Shown here one piece after another: positions 34,033 to 42,706 of a stretch of DNA of 63,219 nt. The notes under the pieces are model-generated. The model did no database searches. It was not told the origin of the DNA and saw only the letters and a list, made by a program, of their open reading frames with translations. The DNA is from JBFXCK01 sp050182275 (GTDB lineage: Bacteria; Pseudomonadota; Alphaproteobacteria; SHNJ01). Where the stretch lies: the NCBI GenBank assembly GCA_050182275.1, contig JBFXCK010000008.1, positions 1 to 63,219 on the forward strand. Direction: 5' to 3'. Position 1 is the first letter of the stretch. Each line of letters begins with the position of its first letter. The translations under genes and the position numbers were made by a program.

Positions 34033-35874
34033 ATGTTGAATGTACCTGACGCTTCCAACAGCCGGCTTAAAGGTGGCACCACCGGCGATGTTTTGATCGA
34101 CAAGGGCTTGCTCACCCAAGCCCAGCTCGACATCGTTTTACGCCAGCACCGCCGTTTGCAAACTATGGGCGCCCGGGCTTCGATTGACGACATCATTGTC
34201 AGCAATGGTTTTGCCACCCGCTCGCAAGTGGCCGAGGCCCTGATCGATTTACAGCGCGCCAGCGGCGTATTGGGCGATGATGAAGATCCCGCCAAAGCCG
34301 CGCAAAATAGCGGCACTTTTTTACGCCTGGCCTTGCCCTACAATCTTTGCCGCCGTCTAGGCGTGCGCCCCTTGCGCCGCACCGGCACCAAACTTTATGT
34401 CGCCTCCACCCGCAGCTTGACCGATGTGGAAAAAGAAGAATTGATCTCGGCCGCCAAGGCCGCCCGCCTGGATATCGATGACGTCATTATCGACCCGCGC
34501 GATAAAAAAGAAACTTTGGAAGTTTTGCGCACCGAAAGCCATGTCGACGAAGAAGCTTTGGGCCGCAAAATCGACCGCCTCAACGCCGCCCCCGATGAAG
34601 GGGTTTTAATTCAGCAAATCATTCAAGATATTCTGGTCGATGCCGCGCAAAGCCGGGCGTCCGACATTCACGTCGATAATTTGGAAGACAACATCAATTG
34701 CTGGATTTCCTACCGTATCGACGGCGATTTGAAATACCGCTATTTGCTGGCGCCCGAAGCCTCCAAGCGCTTAAGCACCCGCATTAAAAACGATGCCGGC
34801 ATGGACTTCTCCGACAGCAGGCGCCCCCAAGACGGGCGTTTCCCGTTCCAATATCAGGGCCGCCAAATCGACGTTCGTTGCGCCGCGATGCCGATCGATG
34901 GCGGCGAAACCATCACCATGCGTTTGCTGGATCCTGAATCGCTGTTATCGCTCGACGATCTTTTCCGTGATTCGCCCATGCTGCTAAGGCGCATGCGCGC
35001 TTTGGCCAGCATCAAAAACAAAACCGGCGGTATTGTGATTTTAAGCGGTCCGACCGGTTCGGGTAAAACCACCACGCTTTATGCGATTATCCGCGAACTT
35101 GACCGCCATCGCCTGAATGTGATGACGGTTGAAGACCCGGTTGAATACCGGATTCCCTTGGTGCGCCAGGCGCAAGTGTTGCCGGAAATCGGCACCACCT
35201 TCGCCGCCTTGCTCCGCGCGCAATTGCGGCACGATCCCGATATTCTGGTGGTCGGCGAATTGCGCGACGGGATCACGGCCGAAACCGCGTTACGGTCGGC
35301 GGAATCGGGCCACTTTGTTTTAACCACGCTCCACGCCGCCGATGCGTTGCAAACCATCGAGCGTTTGATCGGCATGTTTCCCCCCGAATACCGGGGTTCG
35401 GGCAGTTACGTGCTGGGTCACTATCTTTGGGCGACTATTAACCAGCGCCTGATTAAACGCGTTTGCGCGGCTTGCAAAACCGTTACCACGGTGCGTCAAG
35501 CGGAACGTAAAATCGATAAAAATCTTTCCGCCTTCGGCCTGGAAGCCGATGAGAATGTGGTGATTCCTTCCGAAAGCGGCTGCGCCACTTGCGGCTATAC
35601 CGGCTATCGTGGCCGGGTGCTGTTGCCGGAAACTTTATTTATTCCTTTCGAGCCGGAATTGCGCCACCGCATCGCCGATTACATGCTGGAAGGCAATACC
35701 GGCGACATCAAGAATTTACAAGGCGTGGTGTGGCAGGGACGGGCCGAATCGGCTTCGGCCTTATTGCGCCGGGGGATCATCGATCCTGAAATCGCGCTGG
35801 CGGGCACCGAATCGCTTGAATCCAGCGGCCCATCGCCCAATTTCGATATTACCGATTCAGAAGTAAAGGAATAA
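34033..35874 (+). CDS. GspE/PilQ-type pilus assembly ATPase
   Basis: The 613-residue protein has an N-terminal MshEN-like region (about residues 1-170), N2 and C-terminal ATPase domains. Walker A SGPTGSGKTTT is near residue 338, the Asp box MTVEDPVEYR near residue 365 and Walker B DILVVGELRD near residue 403. Zinc-binding Cys pairs are CAAC near 478 and CATCGYTGYRGR near 517. It powers polymerisation at the inner membrane. ATG 34033 lies 24 nt from GGAGG (34004-34008). An in-frame ATA at 34015 has ideal 6-nt spacing, so a rare ATA start is possible. Confidence 0.92.
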   Translation: MLNVPDASNSRLKGGTTGDVLIDKGLLTQAQLDIVLRQHRRLQTMGARASIDDIIVSNGFATRSQVAEALIDLQRASGVLGDDEDPAKAAQNSGTFLRLALPYNLCRRLGVRPLRRTGTKLYVASTRSLTDVEKEELISAAKAARLDIDDVIIDPRDKKETLEVLRTESHVDEEALGRKIDRLNAAPDEGVLIQQIIQDILVDAAQSRASDIHVDNLEDNINCWISYRIDGDLKYRYLLAPEASKRLSTRIKNDAGMDFSDSRRPQDGRFPFQYQGRQIDVRCAAMPIDGGETITMRLLDPESLLSLDDLFRDSPMLLRRMRALASIKNKTGGIVILSGPTGSGKTTTLYAIIRELDRHRLNVMTVEDPVEYRIPLVRQAQVLPEIGTTFAALLRAQLRHDPDILVVGELRDGITAETALRSAESGHFVLTTLHAADALQTIERLIGMFPPEYRGSGSYVLGHYLWATINQRLIKRVCAACKTVTTVRQAERKIDKNLSAFGLEADENVVIPSESGCATCGYTGYRGRVLLPETLFIPFEPELRHRIADYMLEGNTGDIKNLQGVVWQGRAESASALLRRGIIDPEIALAGTESLESSGPSPNFDITDSEVKE

Positions 35875-35884
35875 CGGGGAAAAG

Positions 35885-37117
35885 ATGGCAGGCTTTTTTA
35901 CCGCCAAATATTTAATGCAAACTTCCGTCGGCCCCAAAGAAATGAGCCGCGATTTTTTCCTGCCCGATCCTAAAAGCGTGCGGGAGGAAATCGTGCAAAT
36001 GGGGGGCGTGCCGCTTTCCATTAAATTGCGCCAGCCGGGGTTCTTTGGCCGCGAATATATCAGCGGCAAATACAAGCAGGCTTTTTTGCGCTCGGTCGCC
36101 TTCCACGTTCAAGCCGGGATGTCGCCGGGCAAGGCGCTGTGGATCGTGATCGAAGGCGAATCCGACCGCGCCAAGCGGATCGAATTAGAGCCGGCTTTGG
36201 AAGTTTTGCGCCGCGGCGGCAATTTCATGGTGGCGTTACGCGAATTGCGGATGTTCGACCGCAGCGTGCTGGCGATTATGTCGGCCGGCGAGCGCATCGG
36301 CGCCCTTAAAGAAGTCGTCGATTCCGCGCTAAAGCACATGGAAGAAAAAGGCAAGACCTGGAAAATGCTGACCGCCGCGGTCGGCTGGCTGTGGTTTGAT
36401 ATTGGTTCGGCCGTTTCCACTGTGATTGGGGTGCAGTTCGGCTATCTGCCCTGGCTTGAGGAAAACGGCGTTGAAAGCAAAGACCCGAAAGTTGTAGCCG
36501 AATTTAAAACCGCCCTTGAAAGCGCCTATATCATCAACTCGGTATTGCTGATTACTTCTTTGATGTTATGTGTAGTGGGAGTGATCGTTGTATTTTCAAT
36601 CATCGCGCGCCGGGGATGGATTGAAGAAATGACCTCTGCCGCTATCCGCCGCTTGCCCATTATTAAAGGATTTATGGAAAATACCGCGCTGGCCGAAACT
36701 TTCGGCATTGTGGGGCGCATGGTCAAGGGCCGGGTGCAATTGGATGAGGCCTTAAAAGTCGCTGCCGATTCCACGCCGATCAAACATGTCTCGCAACTCT
36801 GGACCACCGCTTTGCAGCGCCTGGCGCGCGGCGATACGGTCGACCGCGCTATGCGCAACCCCATTCTCAGCCGCTCGGAAATTATTGAAATCGGCGCTCA
36901 CCAAAATTCCGATCAATTGGGCGAGATGTTTTTGAATATTTCCCGGGAAAGGGCCGAGGCTTCCAAGCGGGGGCTTCGGCAAATCGTGGTCGGGGGTGTG
37001 GCCTTTGTGATTCTGTACACTTTTTTAGCGGCCGGGGCGGCGATGTGGGTCTTGTGGGTGCAAAATAAAGGCCTTAGTGCTACTATGCAGGGGATATCAG
37101 GAACAGGTAGTTTTTAG
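35885..37117 (+). CDS. GspF/PilR-like inner-membrane platform protein
   Basis: The 410-residue protein has the GspF layout: cytoplasmic helices, membrane segments near residues 165-188, 217-245 and 378-402, and the family-type FHVQAGMSPGKALWIVIEG near residue 75. A TxxxALxRLARGDTVDRAM stretch lies near residue 310. It forms the platform on which the GspE-type ATPase works. GGGGAA precedes the start, 10 nt after the ATPase stop. Confidence 0.88.
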   Translation: MAGFFTAKYLMQTSVGPKEMSRDFFLPDPKSVREEIVQMGGVPLSIKLRQPGFFGREYISGKYKQAFLRSVAFHVQAGMSPGKALWIVIEGESDRAKRIELEPALEVLRRGGNFMVALRELRMFDRSVLAIMSAGERIGALKEVVDSALKHMEEKGKTWKMLTAAVGWLWFDIGSAVSTVIGVQFGYLPWLEENGVESKDPKVVAEFKTALESAYIINSVLLITSLMLCVVGVIVVFSIIARRGWIEEMTSAAIRRLPIIKGFMENTALAETFGIVGRMVKGRVQLDEALKVAADSTPIKHVSQLWTTALQRLARGDTVDRAMRNPILSRSEIIEIGAHQNSDQLGEMFLNISRERAEASKRGLRQIVVGGVAFVILYTFLAAGAAMWVLWVQNKGLSATMQGISGTGSF

Positions 37118-37978
37118 ATGAGATATTTAGATATTTTCACTCCCGATTCGGTCATTGCGGCGTCGGTGCCTTTCGCCAGCGAAGACCCGCGCGAAGTTGC
37201 CTATAACAACGCCGCTTATGCGCTCGACCGTGACGATGTGCATATGCTTTATGCAGTTGAGGGCAAAAAAGTTTTTTATATCGCCGCTTCCTCGGAAGAT
37301 TTCGCCAGCCATTTGAATGCGGTAACGCCTTTGGCGGCGGCCTTGCCTGGCAATAAGGGCCATCAGGGGGATGGCGCCTATATCGCGATTTCCGAATCCG
37401 GCTATGCCGTGGTCATCAAAAAGGGCGAAGAGCTATTGTCCTATGTCGGCGACCGGCAATCGGTCGACGCCTTTATCGCCAGCCATAATGTGCCGACCTT
37501 CAGCGCCAATGACGCCGGCGCGTTGCCGTGGGAAGGCTACCGCCTGGGAGCCTTAAAGCGCGCCGACCGTATCGCGCGCCTGACCATTATTGTCGGCTTT
37601 GTTTTGGCGATGGTTTCCTTCGGCGTATGGATGGGTTTACGGATGTGGCGCGGCGATGTCGAAAATAAGCTGCAGGAAGCCCGCGATGAGGCAAGACGGA
37701 ATGTGTCTGGCGCGGTCGAACAGCTCAGCAAATTCACCAGCCAGCCAGTGCTGGACGACATTAAGGAATTGCAGCGTATTATCGCGCTTAGCGCCAATGC
37801 CGGCGGGATTGTCAATTATTTCAAGATTGAAAGCGGGCAGCGCAGCTGGCAAGTTGAATTGCCGCCCTTTGTTTTGGCGAATTATATCGAGCAATTTGAC
37901 AGGGCGGCGGTATCGCGCCTGGATGATAAAAAGAATGTCGTGGTGGTTGAGTTAAAGCCCAAAGGAAATAAACCATGA
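37118..37978 (+). CDS. PilO2/GspL-like bitopic pilus protein
   Basis: The 286-residue protein starts immediately after the GspF-like stop. It has a roughly 145-residue cytoplasmic domain, a single membrane helix (about residues 152-172), a coiled coil (178-215) and a small periplasmic domain. This layout fits the PilO2 protein of type IVb systems or the GspL/PilM-PilN group. No diagnostic motif was seen, so the call rests on architecture and position. It overlaps the next gene by ATGA. Confidence 0.55.
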   Translation: MRYLDIFTPDSVIAASVPFASEDPREVAYNNAAYALDRDDVHMLYAVEGKKVFYIAASSEDFASHLNAVTPLAAALPGNKGHQGDGAYIAISESGYAVVIKKGEELLSYVGDRQSVDAFIASHNVPTFSANDAGALPWEGYRLGALKRADRIARLTIIVGFVLAMVSFGVWMGLRMWRGDVENKLQEARDEARRNVSGAVEQLSKFTSQPVLDDIKELQRIIALSANAGGIVNYFKIESGQRSWQVELPPFVLANYIEQFDRAAVSRLDDKKNVVVVELKPKGNKP

Positions 37979-38466
37979 GCATGATCGAATCCGTTTCCAA
38001 GGCAGGCGCTACCGGCGCTGCGATCGCAGTGTGGGTTTTAACCGCGATTTTGATGTTCGCCGCCGCGCACGACGCCTATATGCTGGTGGTGGGCCGCACC
38101 GAGCTTGATTTTGCCAACGCCTCCAAGCCGCCGCGCATTGAAGTGAAAGAGCAAAAAGTCAGCGAAGCCGATTATAAAGCGGTGGTAGAGCGCGTCATGC
38201 GGTTTCATTCTTCCACCAAATTCGCCTCCGACCGTGATGGGATTACGATTCAGCAAACCGACATTGCCGGTTATTATCAATGGCTGATCGCGATTTACGA
38301 CGTCATGACCGCCATGCCCGACGCCAGATGGAAAACCGACGAAATGTGCGCTGGCGATGCCTGTCAGCGCGCCAAATATTTCATCCGGGTTTCGGCATTG
38401 CGGCGCGTGCCGACCATGGTTGATCCTTCCGCCCCTCAGGCGACTGACCCCGCTCCTGTTCAATAA
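37975..38466 (+). CDS. bitopic pilus accessory protein (GspM/PilX-like by position)
   Basis: The 163-residue protein has one membrane helix near residues 15-35 and a periplasmic domain with two Cys (MCAGDACQRA) likely to form a disulfide. Translation is coupled to the preceding gene by a 4-nt overlap. Architecture resembles GspM- or PilO-type partners of the inner-membrane subcomplex. No sequence motif is recognised. Confidence 0.5.
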   Translation: MSMIESVSKAGATGAAIAVWVLTAILMFAAAHDAYMLVVGRTELDFANASKPPRIEVKEQKVSEADYKAVVERVMRFHSSTKFASDRDGITIQQTDIAGYYQWLIAIYDVMTAMPDARWKTDEMCAGDACQRAKYFIRVSALRRVPTMVDPSAPQATDPAPVQ

Positions 38467-38554
38467 TTTTATTGCTCAAAAAAGTGATCAGAGATTTAAC
38501 TTTATCTTCACGAATACGTGATAGTTTGTGATTAGATGTGGCAAATTGCTCACA

Positions 38555-38580
38555 TTTATGTTATTCTAAAAAGAAAAGGG
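38555..38580 (+). promoter_or_regulatory. promoter-like box shared by prepilin genes, copy 1
   Basis: TTATGTTATTCTAAAAAGA followed by AAAGGG matches the box at 39497-39525 with few changes. It lies about 100 nt upstream of the first prepilin-like gene, in a 214-nt intergenic stretch, and probably marks a transcription start for the pilin genes. Confidence 0.45.
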
Positions 38581-38680
38581 GCTAAAAGAGGGTGATTTTC
38601 CAATCACTTGTGGTTTAGTAATCGGAGCTTTTTAGGCTTTGAACATAGTTTTGGCTTTAACTTGAAAAGGGAGTTTGACG

Positions 38681-39415
38681 ATGACCAAAAAGTGTAATTC
38701 TCAATCCGGTTTTGCGATTGGGACAATTTTGCTGGCAGTGGTTCTGATTGCTGCCATCGTTTCGGCGATTGCGATCGCCAGCCGCGGCACCCAAACCCAA
38801 GGTAACCGCGAACAAACCCGGGTTAACGCCTCGACCGTTATCAGCCAAGGTATCAATTTATCCAACGCCTTCCAGCGTTTGATCGGTACCGGTGCAACCA
38901 CCGACACTATCAGCGCTACCTCGGCTGATGCCGGCACCGCGCCCGCCACCAACGGCGGTTCGAACGCTGCAGCAACGGCTGATTGTACGGTTGACGCTGC
39001 TCACGGCGCCACCAACTTCCAGTGTTTGTATGGCGCTGGCGCTGGTACGGTTCAACAAGTCCCCCGCCAAGCTTTGGCTAGCGGCACGACTGCCCCAGTT
39101 GGCGGCCGTTACTTCTATAACCGCAACGCCGCTGGTGTTGTGGGCACGGCTATCAGCAGCCCGGGTATCATTTATGTTGGCGGTTTAGATTCGCTTGTTT
39201 GCTCCCAAATCAACAATTTGGTGAACAACTCCAGCATCAACACCGCGCCGCCGGTAGTCACCACTTCGCAATCGGCTAACTTAAGCAGCGCCACGACTGG
39301 TGAAAACACCGCGCTCGACTTTACGTCGACTCCGGTGATCTCCACCTGGCGCGAAGGCTGCATCAATACCGCGACCGCTGGTGCTCCGGTCTACACCTAC
39401 TTCCGCGCCCTCTAA
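38681..39415 (+). CDS. prepilin-like protein 1 (probable major pilin)
   Basis: ATG 38681 is chosen because AAGGGAG lies 7 nt upstream; TTG 38675 is less likely. The 244-residue protein has a short basic leader, a prepilin site QSG/F at residues 10-11 and a 20-residue hydrophobic helix. A Thr/Ala/Asn-rich globular part has several Cys. Mature position 5 is Thr rather than the usual Glu. Low charge, compositional bias to Thr/Ala and its own terminator suggest high expression as the major pilin. It would be processed by the peptidase at 11703. Confidence 0.75.
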   Translation: MTKKCNSQSGFAIGTILLAVVLIAAIVSAIAIASRGTQTQGNREQTRVNASTVISQGINLSNAFQRLIGTGATTDTISATSADAGTAPATNGGSNAAATADCTVDAAHGATNFQCLYGAGAGTVQQVPRQALASGTTAPVGGRYFYNRNAAGVVGTAISSPGIIYVGGLDSLVCSQINNLVNNSSINTAPPVVTTSQSANLSSATTGENTALDFTSTPVISTWREGCINTATAGAPVYTYFRAL

Positions 39416-39440
39416 GCGGTTAGGGTGATCTAAGAAAACG

Positions 39441-39475
39441 GGGCCGGAAACGAAAGTTTCCGGCCCTTATTTCTT
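39441..39475 (+). terminator. rho-independent terminator after prepilin 1
   Basis: GGGCCGGAAAC (39441-39451) and GTTTCCGGCCC (39456-39466) form an 11-bp stem with a GAAA tetraloop, followed by TTATTTCTT. The GNRA loop makes it especially stable. Confidence 0.9.
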
Positions 39476-39496
39476 ATAGTAATATAAAATTTCACC

Positions 39497-39525
39497 TTTT
39501 ATGCTATACTAAAAAGAGTAAAGGG
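39497..39525 (+). promoter_or_regulatory. promoter-like box shared by prepilin genes, copy 2
   Basis: TTATGCTATACTAAAAAGAG then TAAAGGG repeats the box found upstream of prepilin 1. TATACT is a plausible -10 element. It lies just upstream of prepilin 2 and just after the terminator of prepilin 1. Confidence 0.5.
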
Positions 39526-39533
39526 AGGATGCG

Positions 39534-40232
39534 ATGAAGCAAAATTCTGATTCCCGTGGTTTTGTGATCGGCTATGTGCTGTTGGCGATTTTGCTGTTCG
39601 CTTCGCTCACCGCCGCCATCGCCATCTCCCAGCGCAACAATTCCCAAGGCCTGCAAAACGACAAAGTCGTCAATCAAATTTATTCGCAAGCTTCCAAAAT
39701 CAAAGCCGATATTCTGGTGTGCATGGTGGAGAATGTTTCGCAGCGCAGCGATTCCACCGGCGCCGGATTTTTAAGCTATCCCTCTTGCGACGGCGATCCG
39801 GCGCAATCGGGCATCCAGGCCGGCGGCGCTACGCCCGATACCGCCAATTACTGCGTCAGCGGCGGCACCACGATTTACGCCAACGCCGCTATGACCACTT
39901 GCAAGCAGCAAGGCAATCTTTCGGTGTGGGACGCCAGCGACGGCAATTTCTTTCCCGACCCAATTCCCGGTTTTGGCCCCTGGCGGTATGTGATTGAAAG
40001 TTCAACCGCCAATGCCGGCGGGCAATCAGCGCGCGGCGTGTCGATCATGATTACGGCCAATGCCAACAGCGCAAGCGCCGATTGGATTGTGCGCCAAGTC
40101 GTCAACCGCTTTGGCCCTAGAGAGGCTATGGTTTTACAGCGCACTTCGGTAGGCGTAGCGCCGGGTAATTTTAATGCCGCCGCTCCCGCCACTGCCCAGG
40201 CCAATACTTTCCGCCTGTGGCTGGCGCGCTAG
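39534..40232 (+). CDS. prepilin-like protein 2
   Basis: ATG 39534 follows GGGAGG. The 232-residue protein has a short leader, a prepilin site SRG/F at residues 9-10 and a hydrophobic helix (YVLLAILLFASLTAAIAI). The rest is globular with several Cys and an IPGFGPWRYVIE segment. Mature position 5 is Tyr, not Glu. It is related in plan to the preceding and following prepilin-like proteins and may be a minor pilin. Confidence 0.72.
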   Translation: MKQNSDSRGFVIGYVLLAILLFASLTAAIAISQRNNSQGLQNDKVVNQIYSQASKIKADILVCMVENVSQRSDSTGAGFLSYPSCDGDPAQSGIQAGGATPDTANYCVSGGTTIYANAAMTTCKQQGNLSVWDASDGNFFPDPIPGFGPWRYVIESSTANAGGQSARGVSIMITANANSASADWIVRQVVNRFGPREAMVLQRTSVGVAPGNFNAAAPATAQANTFRLWLAR

Positions 40233-40410
40233 GGGTTACAATCCTTGATAAAAGAGTTGCTTTTCAATCAGATAGAATTTCAAAAGCCAGGGAATAGTAA
40301 CCTTTTCTTAAGCTTTCCTTCACTCTTTTGGCCTAGACTAAAGAATAGGGGGAAAGCCAGCTCTTGCTTGGCTGAAATTGCTTGCGTATGCAAGTTTGGG
40401 ACGGGATTAA

Positions 40411-41382
40411 ATGAAATTGCCGCCAACCATTTTTAGAATTACCGCAACTCCGGCCAACCGGGGCTTTGGCGTTTATTCGCTGCTATTAGCGGCGGTGGCG
40501 GTGCTGGCGATCGGCACGATTGCCGCCACCATGAGCACGCGTGAAACCTCGCGCACGGTGCGCAGCGAAATCGAAACGCCAAAACTGGTGAACGCCATTC
40601 AACAAATCCGCGCCACGATTCAAGATTGCGTCCAGCGCGGCGCCGGCCGCGGGCCTTATGTAGGTGGCCAGATCAATGCCCGCGATTGGGCCAGGGCGGC
40701 GATTTACGACAGCGGCGCCACCCGCGCCACCATCGCTATGGATCATATGCCTTATTGTAGGACGAATACGGATTCAGCAAATTTATCTTTGAGCATTCCT
40801 CAACAAACCTGTCAGGTTTTTATCGCCAATCAATTAACAAATTGCGGTATAGGAACAGACCAATCAAATATTGGTTGCCTTGTATCTTCCAACCTCAATA
40901 ATCTCCTATGTCCGGTAGATAATTTAACTTTAACTGCCACCACGTCCGGCACTTCTAATGTTTATTTATTTTCCGATGCGCGCAATACGCGCAACCGCGG
41001 GGCCGATTTCTTGCCCGATGCCGCCGCCTTATTCGATTTCCATTATTACCTGGGAAGCAACCGCGCCTGGCTGGTGGCCAGAGCTAAGGCGGGAACAACC
41101 AGAAGTGAAACCAACCGCATTATTGCCGAGGCCCGCAATTATTTTTCACCTCTTGAATTGGGCCTGGCCGATTCCACCCTTGGGGTTGCCGCGGAAACCA
41201 ACCCGGAAGACCGGAATAGCGGCCGGACTGGCTCTTTAGGTATAATTGCTCAGCCAGCAGAGGGTGAAGATGTTCTTGCCGTTATTATCTCCCGCGCGCC
41301 CATTCCGCGCCTGGCCGATGGCACCACCCAAAATCAGGGCGGTCCTGAGGGTGCAGGCGGCGGCGTTAATCCTGATCCTTAA
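40411..41382 (+). CDS. prepilin-like protein 3 (large minor pilin candidate)
   Basis: The 323-residue protein has a longer leader (18 residues), a prepilin-like site NRG/F and a hydrophobic helix (SLLLAAVAVLAIGTIAA). A large Cys-containing domain ends in a Gly-rich tail. Mature position 5 is Ser. A 178-nt leader with a possible promoter precedes it. The size and tail suggest a tip or adhesin-type minor pilin. The stop shares TTAA (41379-41382) with the convergent neighbour. Confidence 0.68.
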   Translation: MKLPPTIFRITATPANRGFGVYSLLLAAVAVLAIGTIAATMSTRETSRTVRSEIETPKLVNAIQQIRATIQDCVQRGAGRGPYVGGQINARDWARAAIYDSGATRATIAMDHMPYCRTNTDSANLSLSIPQQTCQVFIANQLTNCGIGTDQSNIGCLVSSNLNNLLCPVDNLTLTATTSGTSNVYLFSDARNTRNRGADFLPDAAALFDFHYYLGSNRAWLVARAKAGTTRSETNRIIAEARNYFSPLELGLADSTLGVAAETNPEDRNSGRTGSLGIIAQPAEGEDVLAVIISRAPIPRLADGTTQNQGGPEGAGGGVNPDP

Positions 41383-41915
41383 GCCACCCTTTTCGGCCGG
41401 TAGGCATTCCTGGCCTTAGTCTTGCGGAATTCCTCCATGACTTGGAGGGCATAGCCGATGCCATAGCGCAATTCCAGATATTCATAAAGCTGCTTTTCAT
41501 CCATATTGGCCCAGTCGGCGCGGCCGTAAGGGTTGCTGGGTTTGGGGTTGCTTTGCGATTCCAGCTTGAATTGGCGCTTATGCTCTAAATCATTGACCAG
41601 TTTTTGCACCAGGCGGTAGAGCTTCCAGGCGCGCCGAAGCTTGGTTTGAAAGCCGATATGGGTTCTGGCCACCACCTCGCCATTGGCCTGGCGGTAGGCG
41701 GCGTCGCGCAGCCATAATCTATAGCGCTGCACCCATTCGCCGATTTCCTGCCGGTAAAACGCCACCATAAAACGCGCCCGTTTTAGCTGCTGGTGATAGG
41801 GCAATTGCCCTTCGGCCATATATTGCTCGAACGCCAAGGCATAGCTGCTTTGCGTTTCTTCTTCGCCCGGATCCATAAAGTGAGGGCCTCCCTGCCCCGG
41901 TTTATCGCTAACCAT
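41379..41915 (-). CDS. hypothetical basic helical protein
   Basis: The 178-residue protein is rich in Arg, Lys, Gln and Tyr, has no signal peptide or membrane helix, and is probably an extended helical cytosolic protein, possibly nucleic-acid binding. A good AGGGAGAAT site precedes the start. It is divergent from the XRE/CDPS pair, and a CtrA-type box lies in the shared intergenic region. No family is recognised. Confidence 0.55.
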   Translation of the reverse strand: MVSDKPGQGGPHFMDPGEEETQSSYALAFEQYMAEGQLPYHQQLKRARFMVAFYRQEIGEWVQRYRLWLRDAAYRQANGEVVARTHIGFQTKLRRAWKLYRLVQKLVNDLEHKRQFKLESQSNPKPSNPYGRADWANMDEKQLYEYLELRYGIGYALQVMEEFRKTKARNAYRPKRVA

Positions 41916-41979
41916 TTGATTCTCCCTGCTTTTTTAAGGTTTTTCCCATACCCACCAGCGCGAATTTATAGGGAAAGGG

Positions 41980-41994
41980 TTAAGAGGCGGTTAA
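41980..41994. promoter_or_regulatory. CtrA-type box TTAA-N7-TTAA
   Basis: TTAA (41980-41983), seven bases, TTAA (41991-41994) matches the full CtrA consensus. It lies between the divergent 41915 (-) and 42071 (+) genes, 65 and 77 nt from the starts. Confidence 0.5.
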
Positions 41995-42070
41995 AAAGAT
42001 GGATTAATTTATCAAAAAGTCTTTTTTTCTGCACTTTTTTGGTATAGAGATAATTATCTTATGGTGCAAC

Positions 42071-42706
42071 ATGATTAACGCGAAACAAATCCGGGCCGCC
42101 CGCGCCCTGCTTGACTGGAACCAGGCCGATTTGGCCCTGGCCAGCGATCTGTCGGTGCAGACGATCAAGAATATCGAAAATGCGCGCACTAATCCGCATC
42201 CAAGCAATATGATTTCGCTGCAGGCCGCCTTGGAGAAAGCGGGGGTCGATTTTACCTCTGACGGGGGAGTTCGTCCAAAAACTTTACTAACAGTTTTAGA
42301 AGGCGAAAACTGCGTTCTAAAAATGCTTGATGATGCTTATCACACACTTCGAGGCACTGGTGGGGAGTTTTTGGTACAATTTGGTGATGATGGCAAATCA
42401 AGCCAAGAAGTTATCGCAGCTGAAAAACGACTGCGCGATGAACAAATTAAAATGCGTTTTATTGTAGGAAGATCGGTAAAAACCTTCCGTTACTCCCTGG
42501 AAGAATATCGCGTCATTCCTCAGCGTTATTTTTTAAATAATCCGATAGTCATATACGGAGATAAATTGGCCAACCTAGCTTTAGATGCCCAGAAGATTTT
42601 TATTCTTGATAATCCCATTTCCGCTATGGCCGCCCGAAATTCTTTTGATTTTATATGGGACCATAGTGATTCTCCGGATGAAGGAGCAAAGAATGGTCAA
42701 AGTTAA
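42071..42706 (+). CDS. XRE-family transcriptional regulator with C-terminal sensor-like domain
   Basis: The 211-residue protein has an N-terminal XRE helix-turn-helix (residues 5-60, LDWNQADLALASDLSVQTIK). An unrecognised C-terminal domain of about 120 residues has alternating strands (RFIVGRSVKTFRYSLEEYR, NPIVIYGDKLANLAL). It overlaps the cyclodipeptide synthase start by 14 nt, so the two are translationally coupled. The regulator may therefore answer to the cyclodipeptide or its cue. Confidence 0.82.
   Translation: MINAKQIRAARALLDWNQADLALASDLSVQTIKNIENARTNPHPSNMISLQAALEKAGVDFTSDGGVRPKTLLTVLEGENCVLKMLDDAYHTLRGTGGEFLVQFGDDGKSSQEVIAAEKRLRDEQIKMRFIVGRSVKTFRYSLEEYRVIPQRYFLNNPIVIYGDKLANLALDAQKIFILDNPISAMAARNSFDFIWDHSDSPDEGAKNGQS

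Noticed and set aside
30951..38466. A general type II secretion system
   Set aside because: The secretin is a lipoprotein, no GspC, GspG or GspK is recognised, and gene order follows type IVb pili such as R64 Pil. Type II-like function is not excluded.
38540..38553. Sigma-54 promoter before prepilin 1
   Set aside because: The GG and GC elements are not at the required 10-nt spacing.
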